NCBI GenBank assembly: GCA_002685275.1 | Contig: NYWX01000018.1 | Coordinates: forward strand, 1-7,647 | DNA length: 7,647 nucleotides | DNA from: Gammaproteobacteria bacterium | GTDB taxonomy: Bacteria > Pseudomonadota > Gammaproteobacteria > Woeseiales > Woeseiaceae | Direction of reading: 5' to 3' | Shown here: positions 1 through 5,420 of the stretch, in pieces | How positions within the stretch are numbered: the first letter of the stretch is position 1 | How the letters are laid out: each line of letters opens with the position of its first letter | Made by a program: the position numbers and the translations under genes | The notes under the pieces: model-generated | What the model was told of the DNA's origin: nothing | Seen by the model: only the letters and a program-made list of their open reading frames with translations | The model's database searches: none

Positions 1-351
1 CAAGAAACCATAACACTTAACAAGGGAGACTATCTAGTGTCTAACGCTCAAGAGGGGAAACGTTATTTATTAGAAACACTGGAGCCCGAAGCGGTAGATT
101 CTTTTTTTAACTGGAACTTTTTTGATCCCATTTTACAACAAAAAGAAGGGTTTTCTCCCTATGTATGGGAGGACAAAGCAAAAGAGCTTTTGGAGAACAA
201 TCCGCTACTTAAAATAGAATTTGAAACAAAGAAAAAATTAGAGCCTCCCTTTGCCAGTAATTGGTACGCACAATTAGATTGGCTTCATAAAAAGTCTCCT
301 AACTATGAGCGAAACCACTTAAGATACCCTATCATTAGGGTGGGTGGTTAG
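1..351 (+). CDS. Probable M14-family zinc carboxypeptidase, C-terminal end (5' partial)
   Basis: The reading frame is open from base 1, so this is the last 116 codons of a gene that starts left of the window. A GTG at 37 could be mistaken for a start, but the twelve residues before it read smoothly into the rest. The protein contains YLLETLEPEAVDSFFNWNFFD followed by LQQKEGFSPYVWED, then a charged segment and a closing YAQLDWLHKKSPNYE. I recognise this from memory as the C-terminal tail of flavobacterial M14 (carboxypeptidase A-like) metallopeptidases, usually secreted enzymes that trim C-terminal residues from peptides. The zinc ligands (HxxE and H), the catalytic glutamate and any signal peptide would lie upstream, so catalysis cannot be judged here. 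The last 33 bases overlap the 3' end of the convergent Nudix gene. The family call rests on tail resemblance only. Confidence 0.72.
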   Translation, partial: QETITLNKGDYLVSNAQEGKRYLLETLEPEAVDSFFNWNFFDPILQQKEGFSPYVWEDKAKELLENNPLLKIEFETKKKLEPPFASNWYAQLDWLHKKSPNYERNHLRYPIIRVGG

Positions 352-942
352 GTACTCTTTAGGAAACAAGAGTTTAATATTCTCATAAGACTCTGTAAGT
401 GCTTTTTGAGATTTTGCAAAGTTTTTCCAACGCACCTTGGTTATATCTTCTTCAAGTTGAGGTTTTAAATCTCCCTTATAGTTTGAATACATCTCATACC
501 AATAGGTTACCTTAAGCTTTAATTTATCATTGCGCTTAAAAACATGGTATGTTTTGGCAATAAATTTACGCAACTCTAAATCCTGTACGCCGGTTTCTTC
601 TTGGGTCTCTCTCAAAGCGGCAGCCTGATATGTTTCATCTTTCTCAACCTTACCTTTGGGTAAATCCCATTTGCCATTGCGACGTATAAAAAGAATTTCT
701 TTTTTTGCATTAAAAACCAAACCACCACCGGCAAAAACCACCGGTAGTTTTTTTAATAAAAACCGCTCTAACTTTTCTTCATTTTTGTGGTATAAATTAA
801 CATACAGCAAAGAACCTTCATTAATTTGACGTATCAATTTTTTAAACTTAACCTTCTTTAGAGGTATGGTTGTGTACTGCTTTCCAATATTTTTTTTGGT
901 AGACAATATTATAGGCAAGTCATTGACAAAAACTTTATACAT
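319..942 (-). CDS. Nudix hydrolase with uncharacterised N-terminal extension
   Basis: This 207-residue protein has a Nudix box at residues 97-119: G97, E103, R111-E112, E115-E116 and G118-V119 fit the pattern GX5EX7REUXEEXGU. The usual hydrophobic residue after RE is a threonine (T113). The metal-binding glutamates are intact, so it should be active on a nucleoside diphosphate linked to another moiety, with substrate unknown. The box is preceded by a typical Nudix strand (AGGGLVFN, then ILFIRRNGKWDLPKGK, about residues 71-98). Residues 1-68 (MYKVFVNDLPIIL onward) lie outside the Nudix fold and match no domain I can name; I recall the same start in flavobacterial homologues, which supports the ATG at 942. 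No signal peptide or membrane segment is seen, so it is probably cytoplasmic. It is divergent from pyrE with only 8 bp between start codons and overlaps the M14 gene end by 33 bp. Confidence 0.9.
   Translation of the reverse strand: MYKVFVNDLPIILSTKKNIGKQYTTIPLKKVKFKKLIRQINEGSLLYVNLYHKNEEKLERFLLKKLPVVFAGGGLVFNAKKEILFIRRNGKWDLPKGKVEKDETYQAAALRETQEETGVQDLELRKFIAKTYHVFKRNDKLKLKVTYWYEMYSNYKGDLKPQLEEDITKVRWKNFAKSQKALTESYENIKLLFPKEYLTTHPNDRVS
326..341. terminator. Hairpin in the shared 3' ends of two convergent genes, candidate bidirectional terminator
   Basis: The arms ACCCTA (326-331) and TAGGGT (336-341) form a perfect 6-bp stem around a TCAT loop. The structure lies inside the 33-bp overlap between the M14 gene end (stop at 349-351) and the Nudix gene end (stop at 319-321 on the minus strand), so it would fold near the 3' end of both messages. 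Neither side has a clear run of U after the stem, so a classical intrinsic terminator is not proven. It may act as an mRNA 3'-end stabiliser or be chance. Confidence 0.4.
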
Positions 943-945
943 TTG
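938..945 (+). promoter_or_regulatory. Candidate -7 promoter element for pyrE
   Basis: TACATTTG matches the Bacteroidota -7 consensus TAnnTTTG exactly and ends 5 bases before the pyrE ATG, so transcription would begin at or within a base or two of the start codon. The element contains the complement of the Nudix start codon (CAT at 940-942). A TTG at 923-925 is the nearest -33-like sequence, but its 12-bp spacing is too short, so the upstream element is unsupported. Confidence 0.45.
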
Positions 946-950
946 CAGTT

Positions 951-1595
951 ATGATATTAAATAAGGAGACCGCCCAAAAGACAGCCGAATTATTACTGCA
1001 AATTAATGCAATAAAACTACAACCACAAGCCCCTTTTACTTGGGCCTCTGGTTGGAGCTCACCAATCTATTGTGACAACCGCATAACCCTGTCCTACCCT
1101 GCAATAAGAAATTATATTAGAGAACATATTGCCTCTCAAATAGAAACCCTTTATGGAAAGCCAGATATCATCGCTGGTGTTGCAACAGGAGCCATAGGCA
1201 TCGGAATGTTAGTAGCAGACTACCTCAACCTACCTTTTTGCTATGTAAGACCAGAGGCAAAAAAGCACGGAAGACAAAACAAAATTGAAGGAATGGTGCA
1301 AGAAAACCAAACCGTCGGGGTAGTTGAAGATTTAATTAGCACAGGAAAAAGCAGTCTAGTAGCCGTAGAGGCGTTAAGAGAAGCTAATTTAAATGTCAAA
1401 GGGATGCTCGCTATTTTCTCTTATGGCTTTGATGTTGCAGAGAAAAATTTTCAAAATGCAGATATAACACTCAATACATTAAGTAATTACGAACACCTTT
1501 TGCTAAATGCTGAAAAGACTAATTTTATTTCCTCTTCGGAGAGCAAACAATTAAGCTCGTGGAGAGAAAACCCAGCTACCTGGTCTGGCAAGTAA
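951..1595 (+). CDS. pyrE: Orotate phosphoribosyltransferase
   Basis: PyrE joins orotate to PRPP to give orotidine 5'-monophosphate, the fifth step of de novo UMP synthesis, in the cytoplasm. The 214-residue length is normal for a single-domain bacterial enzyme. Visible landmarks are the orotate-side segment FTWASGWSSPIYCDNR (residues 29-44), the GVATGAIGIGMLVAD segment (76-90), the flexible catalytic loop YVRPEAKKHGRQNKIEG (98-114) with its lysines and histidine, and the PRPP-binding loop VGVVEDLISTGKSS (122-135) with the acidic pair E126-D127. It stands apart from other pyrimidine genes here. The ATG at 951 sits just after a candidate -7 element and has no Shine-Dalgarno sequence, so the message may be leaderless. 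The family is unambiguous. Confidence 0.97.
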   Translation: MILNKETAQKTAELLLQINAIKLQPQAPFTWASGWSSPIYCDNRITLSYPAIRNYIREHIASQIETLYGKPDIIAGVATGAIGIGMLVADYLNLPFCYVRPEAKKHGRQNKIEGMVQENQTVGVVEDLISTGKSSLVAVEALREANLNVKGMLAIFSYGFDVAEKNFQNADITLNTLSNYEHLLLNAEKTNFISSSESKQLSSWRENPATWSGK

Positions 1596-1605
1596 AAACA
1601 GGTGC

Positions 1606-1639
1606 GGTTTTAAAACCACTATCAACTTTAATAGTTTTT
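1606..1639 (+). terminator. Weak candidate terminator after pyrE
   Basis: Ten bases after the pyrE stop is a 12-bp perfect palindrome, GGTTTTAAAACC (1606-1617). Directly following it, ACTAT (1618-1622) and ATAGT (1631-1635) form a 5-bp stem with an 8-base loop and a run of five T ending at 1639. Stem plus T run resembles a weak intrinsic terminator. The AT-rich stem is short and could be fortuitous. The remaining 42 bases to the next start show no recognisable promoter. Confidence 0.3.
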
Positions 1640-1681
1640 AAAAATTAATGTATCATAGACGCCCAATATAAAACATAACAC

Positions 1682-2074
1682 ATGGAATTAAATAGCAAAA
1701 AAGTAACTGTTAAAAAATCAGCCCAAGAACTTTGCGGCTTCTTAAGTGATGTAAAAAACTTTGAGCAACTTATGCCAGAAAGCATCAGTAAGTTTGAAGT
1801 AATTAGAGAAGATGCCTTTATTTTTGCTTTAAAGAGTATGCCAGAAATTGCGCTGGAAGTAAAACAAGTTATAAGTCCAACCAAAATAACCTTAGGGGCA
1901 ATTAGTGATAAAATTCCTTTCACCCTTATCGGAAATATAGAAGCTATAGACAACAACTCCTCATTTATTGAATTACAATTTCAGGGAGACTTCAACCCTA
2001 TGATGGCAATGATGGTAAAAGCTCCGGTGAGTAAGTTTATAGAAACACTCTCTAGTAATTTAGAAACAATTTAA
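1682..2074 (+). CDS. SRPBCC (START/polyketide-cyclase-like) family protein, ligand unknown
   Basis: This 130-residue protein has the layout of a small SRPBCC fold. The N-terminal strand KVTVKKSAQELCGFLSDVKN (residues 7-26) resembles the opening strand and helix of the family, in which an opening strand leads into a helix starting around S14-A-Q-E. A run of beta-strands follows and the protein closes with a C-terminal helix rich in hydrophobic residues (about 108-129, MMAMMVKAPVSKFIETL). SRPBCC proteins enclose hydrophobic ligands such as lipids, sterols or polyketides in a deep pocket. No catalytic residues are evident and the ligand is unknown. No signal peptide is seen, so it is probably cytoplasmic. 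I recall close homologues beside pyrE and birA in other flavobacteria. It may be read through from pyrE (86-bp gap) or have its own promoter. Its stop codon overlaps the birA stop. Confidence 0.8.
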   Translation: MELNSKKVTVKKSAQELCGFLSDVKNFEQLMPESISKFEVIREDAFIFALKSMPEIALEVKQVISPTKITLGAISDKIPFTLIGNIEAIDNNSSFIELQFQGDFNPMMAMMVKAPVSKFIETLSSNLETI

Positions 2075-2802
2075 AAGTGATATTTTATTTCTTTCAGATT
2101 GTAGGTATCTCTCCTGGAAGAATCATTCTCTAAAACCAACAGGCCAGATGTAGTAACACCCCTTAGTATAGCGTTAAAAGCAGGCGCTGTCTTTGTTGAA
2201 TAAACAGCTACAGCATCAAGCCTAAACAACCTTTTATTATAGGAATTGAAAATTGCTTCAAAATCTTGATTTTCTAGACGAGTTAATTCTATTTCCAGTT
2301 CTTGCAACAATATTTTAAGCACTAAAGAGATATCAAAATAATTTCCTGTGGCGAGCCTCAAAGAACTTGCCAATGGAAGGTCATTAAATTGCTTTTCGTT
2401 TACATTTATTCCAATACCAATTACAGAGGCATCTATTTGATCGCCTTTTATCGTATTTTCAATTAATATTCCGCAGCATTTTTTGCTGCGTGACATAATG
2501 TCGTTAGGCCATTTTATACTTATTTCAGGTATTTTTAAATGTGTTAAGGTGTTAAAAACAGCTAGTGAGACAGCCATAGAAACATACCATTGTTGTGAAA
2601 CTTGAAGCCCCTTGAAACGCTTAAAAACACTTAAAGTTAGACTACTGCTGGGCTGAGAGTGCCATTGGGAATCTACTTGACCTCTGCCCTTTGTTTGTCT
2701 TGAAGTTACTACCACTGTATAATCTTTTAAAAAACAAGTTTTTGACAAGTCTTTCAAGTAGGTATTGGTAGATGGTGTGGCACTAAGTTTGATTATATTC
2801 AC
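2071..2802 (-). CDS. birA: Biotin–[acetyl-CoA-carboxylase] ligase, catalytic-domain type without DNA-binding domain
   Basis: The enzyme makes biotinyl-AMP and attaches biotin to a lysine of carboxylase carrier proteins, such as the BCCP subunit of acetyl-CoA carboxylase. Landmarks, numbered from the TTG at 2811, are STNTYLK (14-20), the nucleotide loop KGRGQ (41-45), KWPNDI (100-105), CCGILIEN (112-119) and GIGINVN (132-138). There is no N-terminal helix-turn-helix, so it is a group I ligase and not a repressor like E. coli BirA. No ATG is available near the 5' end: an in-frame stop lies at 2821-2823, and the candidates are TTG at 2811 (246 aa) and GTG at 2802 (243 aa). I prefer GTG because MNIIKLSATPSTN aligns better with family N-termini. 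In the nucleotide loop the usual glycine of GRGxxG is D47, an unusual change. The stop codon shares TTAA with the SRPBCC gene. No promoter is clear. Confidence 0.92.
   Translation of the reverse strand: MNIIKLSATPSTNTYLKDLSKTCFLKDYTVVVTSRQTKGRGQVDSQWHSQPSSSLTLSVFKRFKGLQVSQQWYVSMAVSLAVFNTLTHLKIPEISIKWPNDIMSRSKKCCGILIENTIKGDQIDASVIGIGINVNEKQFNDLPLASSLRLATGNYFDISLVLKILLQELEIELTRLENQDFEAIFNSYNKRLFRLDAVAVYSTKTAPAFNAILRGVTTSGLLVLENDSSRRDTYNLKEIKYHF
2472..2490. other. Perfect GC-rich hairpin inside birA
   Basis: CGCAGCA (2472-2478) and TGCTGCG (2484-2490) form a perfect 7-bp stem around a loop of five T on the plus strand, or five A in the birA message. It is the strongest short hairpin I noticed in the window. 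It encodes SRSKKCC of BirA, just after the KWPNDI motif, and has no U run behind it on the minus strand. It may be mere codon content; a role in RNA pausing or stability is speculative. Confidence 0.45.
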
Positions 2803-2860
2803 GGGTGACAATTTAAGATTTTATTATAGATGCAAAACACTTATAACAAACAAAAAGTAA

Positions 2861-2868
2861 TAACTTTG
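2861..2868 (+). promoter_or_regulatory. Candidate -7 promoter element for rsfS–ftsH
   Basis: TAACTTTG is an exact match to the Bacteroidota -7 motif TAnnTTTG, in the 75-84 bp gap between divergent birA and rsfS. It ends 18 bases before the rsfS ATG, which predicts a short leader of roughly 12 bases. No TTTG or TTG is found at the expected -33 position, so the promoter is supported by the -7 element and its location only. It probably serves rsfS and ftsH together. Confidence 0.5.
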
Positions 2869-2875
2869 CATAAAC

Positions 2876-2885
2876 CAAACGTTTG
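2876..2885. repeat. 10-bp perfect palindrome just upstream of the rsfS start codon
   Basis: CAAACGTTTG is self-complementary and lies between the candidate -7 element and the ATG at 2887, around the predicted 5' end of the rsfS transcript. It could be an operator half-site or a small 5'-end hairpin, but its shortness and AT-rich arms make chance plausible. Confidence 0.35.
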
Positions 2886-2886
2886 A

Positions 2887-3258
2887 ATGACCAAGAAAGA
2901 AAAAAATACTGACCTCCTTATTACACATATCATTAGAGGAATTGAAGAGGTTAAAGGACAAGATATTGAAATTCTTGATCTAAGAGAAATTGAAAATACA
3001 GTTACAGATTATTTTATCATCTGTAATGGTGGCTCAAACACTCAAGTAAATGCTATTGTAGGTTCTGTCCAAAAAATTGTGAGTAAGGCTTTAAAAGAAA
3101 AAGCTTGGCACATAGAAGGAAGTGAGAATTCTGAGTGGATTCTTATGGACTATGTTCACGTTGTTGTTCACGTTTTTCAAAAACACATTAGAGATTTTTA
3201 TGACATTGAAGGCCTATGGGGTGATGCAAAGTCTGTCAAAATCGAAACGTCTCATTAA
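2887..3258 (+). CDS. rsfS: Ribosomal silencing factor RsfS (Iojap/YbeB family)
   Basis: RsfS binds ribosomal protein uL14 on the large subunit and blocks joining of the 30S and 50S subunits, lowering translation when nutrients are scarce. The 123-residue protein covers the whole family domain: DYFIICNGGSNTQV (41-54), the strand-rich GSENSEWILMDYVHVVVHVF (78-97) and FYDIEGLWGDA (104-114), all close to consensus. An in-frame TGA (2884-2886) directly precedes the ATG, which fixes the start. The protein is cytoplasmic, with no signal peptide or membrane segment. It is separated from ftsH by only 16 bp and is very probably co-transcribed with it, from the candidate promoter at 2861-2868. The position beside a membrane protease gene is one I associate with Bacteroidota. 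Confidence 0.96.
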   Translation: MTKKEKNTDLLITHIIRGIEEVKGQDIEILDLREIENTVTDYFIICNGGSNTQVNAIVGSVQKIVSKALKEKAWHIEGSENSEWILMDYVHVVVHVFQKHIRDFYDIEGLWGDAKSVKIETSH

Positions 3259-3274
3259 AAAATAGTAAAGCCAC

Positions 3275-5311
3275 ATGGCAAACCAAACACAAGATTCTAA
3301 GAATAAAAAAGATAAAAAACCCGATCTAAAAAAACCAAAATTTAGCCCGTATTGGATATATGGATCTATTTTTGTGATTTTTTTAGCGCTGCAACTCTCT
3401 GGTGGAAGTAGTTTTTCTCAAACTAAAAAAACAAGCCAAGCTGAGTTTGAAAATTATCTAAGACAAGGTGATGTTCAAAAAGTTGAGATTGTAAACAAAA
3501 AAATAGCTAAAGTATATCTTACCCAAGAGGCAAAATTGGATGGAGTGCATTCAAAAAACAAACCAAATGGACTTTTAACTCCTGGAGCCAATGACCCAAC
3601 TTATGAGTTTGAGTTTGGTGATCTTCAAAATTTTGAGAATAATTTTCAAATCATAAAAAGAGAAAATAATCTAGACACCCAAATTATTTGGAACACAGAG
3701 AGCAACCTTTGGGGAGAAGTTATTGTTGGCTTATTACCCTTTATAGTAATTATTGGTATTTGGATTTTCATTATGAGACGTATGTCTGGCGGCGCTGGAG
3801 GTGGTGGTGCTGGAGGTCAAATTTTCAATATCGGGAAATCTAAAGCCAAATTATTTGATGAGAAGATAGACGTAAAAACATCTTTTAAAGATGTAGCAGG
3901 TCTTGAAGGGGCTAAGGAAGAGGTGCAAGAAATTGTTGATTTTCTAAAGTTCCCAGAAAAATATACCGCCCTTGGAGGTAAAATTCCTAAAGGAGCTCTT
4001 TTGGTAGGACCTCCAGGTACAGGAAAAACATTATTGGCTCGTGCAGTAGCTGGAGAAGCCAAAGTACCTTTTTTCTCTCTATCTGGTTCAGATTTTGTTG
4101 AAATGTTTGTAGGTGTAGGTGCCTCTAGGGTTCGTGATTTATTTAAACAAGCCAAAGAAAAATCTCCATCTATTATATTTATAGATGAAATAGATGCCAT
4201 TGGCCGTGCTCGTGGAAAAGCTAATTTCTCAGGTTCTAACGATGAGCGTGAAAACACCTTAAACCAACTCTTAACAGAGATGGATGGTTTTGGGACAGAC
4301 TCTAATGTAATTGTAATTGCAGCAACAAACCGTGCAGATGTGCTAGACAAAGCATTAATGAGAGCAGGTCGCTTTGATAGACAAATATATGTTGACCTTC
4401 CAGATGTAAGAGAGCGTAAAGAAATTTTTGAAGTACACCTTCGCCCTTTAAAAAAGGAAGAAGGTCTAGATACAGATTTTCTGTCTAAGCAAACACCAGG
4501 ATTCTCTGGAGCAGACATTGCAAATGTTTGTAATGAGGCTGCGCTAATAGCAGCAAGAGGCGAGAAAAAAGCAGTAGGAAAACAAGATTTCTTAGATGCT
4601 GTAGACAGAATTGTTGGAGGCCTTGAGAAGAAGAACAAAATTATTACACCAGCAGAGAAAAAGGCAATTGCATATCATGAGGCAGGACATGCAACAGTAA
4701 GCTGGATGCTGGAGCACGCAGCACCACTTGTTAAAGTTACAATAGTTCCAAGAGGTCAATCTCTAGGTGCCGCCTGGTACTTGCCAGAAGAGCGTCTTAT
4801 TGTAAGGCCAGAGCAAATGCTTGACGAAATGTGTGCAACACTTGGAGGAAGAGCAGCAGAGAAAGTAATATTCAATAAAATATCTACTGGAGCCCTTAGT
4901 GATTTAGAAAAAGTAACAAAACAAGCAAGGGCAATGGTAACTGTCTATGGGCTTAATGACAAGGTTGGAAACCTCACCTATTATGACTCCAGTGGGCAGT
5001 CTGAATATAATTTCAGTAAACCATACAGCGAAAAAACAGCTGAGTTAATTGATAAAGAAATATCAAATCTTATCGAGACCCAATACAAGCGCGCTATTGA
5101 TTTATTAGAAACCAATAAAGAAAAGCTTACAGAATTGGCAAACGTACTGCTAGACAAAGAAGTTATTTTCAAGGACAACCTAGAAGTTATTTTTGGAAAA
5201 AGACCTTTCGAAAAAACTATTAGCGAAATTAAAGCAGCTCCTAAACAGGACAAACAAACTCCAGACAATACACCAAAAGCAGCGGAAGAAAATGATGACC
5301 CTTCAAGATAA
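3275..5311 (+). CDS. ftsH: ATP-dependent zinc metalloprotease FtsH
   Basis: FtsH is a hexameric inner-membrane AAA+ protease that extracts and degrades misfolded membrane proteins and selected regulators. Domain order in the 678 residues: lysine-rich cytoplasmic N-terminus (1-25), first membrane segment (about 27-42), periplasmic domain of about 105 residues, second membrane segment (about 148-168), a glycine-rich linker (171-181), and the AAA+ module with Walker A GPPGTGKT (245-252), pore motif FVG (278-280), Walker B IIFIDE (300-305) and second region of homology ending GRFDRQ (365-370). The peptidase follows, with HEAGH (468-472) supplying two zinc ligands and the catalytic glutamate; D543 in TGALSD fits the third ligand. 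The acidic and lysine-rich tail (about 650-678) looks disordered. All catalytic residues are present. It is the second gene of the rsfS operon. Confidence 0.98.
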   Translation: MANQTQDSKNKKDKKPDLKKPKFSPYWIYGSIFVIFLALQLSGGSSFSQTKKTSQAEFENYLRQGDVQKVEIVNKKIAKVYLTQEAKLDGVHSKNKPNGLLTPGANDPTYEFEFGDLQNFENNFQIIKRENNLDTQIIWNTESNLWGEVIVGLLPFIVIIGIWIFIMRRMSGGAGGGGAGGQIFNIGKSKAKLFDEKIDVKTSFKDVAGLEGAKEEVQEIVDFLKFPEKYTALGGKIPKGALLVGPPGTGKTLLARAVAGEAKVPFFSLSGSDFVEMFVGVGASRVRDLFKQAKEKSPSIIFIDEIDAIGRARGKANFSGSNDERENTLNQLLTEMDGFGTDSNVIVIAATNRADVLDKALMRAGRFDRQIYVDLPDVRERKEIFEVHLRPLKKEEGLDTDFLSKQTPGFSGADIANVCNEAALIAARGEKKAVGKQDFLDAVDRIVGGLEKKNKIITPAEKKAIAYHEAGHATVSWMLEHAAPLVKVTIVPRGQSLGAAWYLPEERLIVRPEQMLDEMCATLGGRAAEKVIFNKISTGALSDLEKVTKQARAMVTVYGLNDKVGNLTYYDSSGQSEYNFSKPYSEKTAELIDKEISNLIETQYKRAIDLLETNKEKLTELANVLLDKEVIFKDNLEVIFGKRPFEKTISEIKAAPKQDKQTPDNTPKAAEENDDPSR

Positions 5312-5376
5312 AGGTTCGTTTTATAGCCATTTTACTAAAGATTAGTATTGTGGGTTTTCTATCACGAGATTTTTAC

Positions 5377-5384
5377 TATCTTTG
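5377..5384 (+). promoter_or_regulatory. Candidate -7 promoter element for the LUD–cdsA–psd–ACBP group
   Basis: TATCTTTG matches TAnnTTTG exactly in the 109-bp gap after ftsH, 36 bases before the LUD start codon. Eighteen bases upstream of it is TTTT (5355-5358), one base from the -33 consensus TTTG. This is the best-formed promoter candidate in the window and suggests that the downstream genes are a transcription unit separate from rsfS–ftsH. No terminator hairpin is seen after ftsH, so read-through is possible. The rest of the gap holds nothing else I recognise. Confidence 0.55.
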
Positions 5385-5420
5385 ATACTATAAGAATTTA
5401 AACACCCATAAACCCTGCAG

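Noticed and set aside
37..351. A stand-alone 104-residue protein starting at the GTG at 37
   Set aside because: The frame is open to the window edge and the upstream residues (QETITLNKGDYL) continue the expected family sequence, so this is the tail of a longer gene.
723..745. Direct repeat CCACCGG separated by six bases in the Nudix gene
   Set aside because: It encodes the ordinary Nudix strand PVVFAGGG and arises from Val-Val and Gly-Gly codons.
1645..1956. Minus-strand open frame (103 codons) opposite the SRPBCC gene
   Set aside because: Antisense to a supported gene, with no recognisable domain. Its hydrophobic runs mirror the codon content of the plus-strand gene.
3787..3817. GGTGG-rich tandem-looking sequence in ftsH
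   Set aside because: It encodes the glycine-rich linker after the second membrane segment, a usual feature of FtsH in this group.
3817..4638. Long minus-strand open frame (273 codons) opposite ftsH
   Set aside because: It lies wholly inside the strongly supported ftsH gene, its translation is serine-rich low-complexity sequence with no recognisable domain, and it is explained by codon bias of the real gene.
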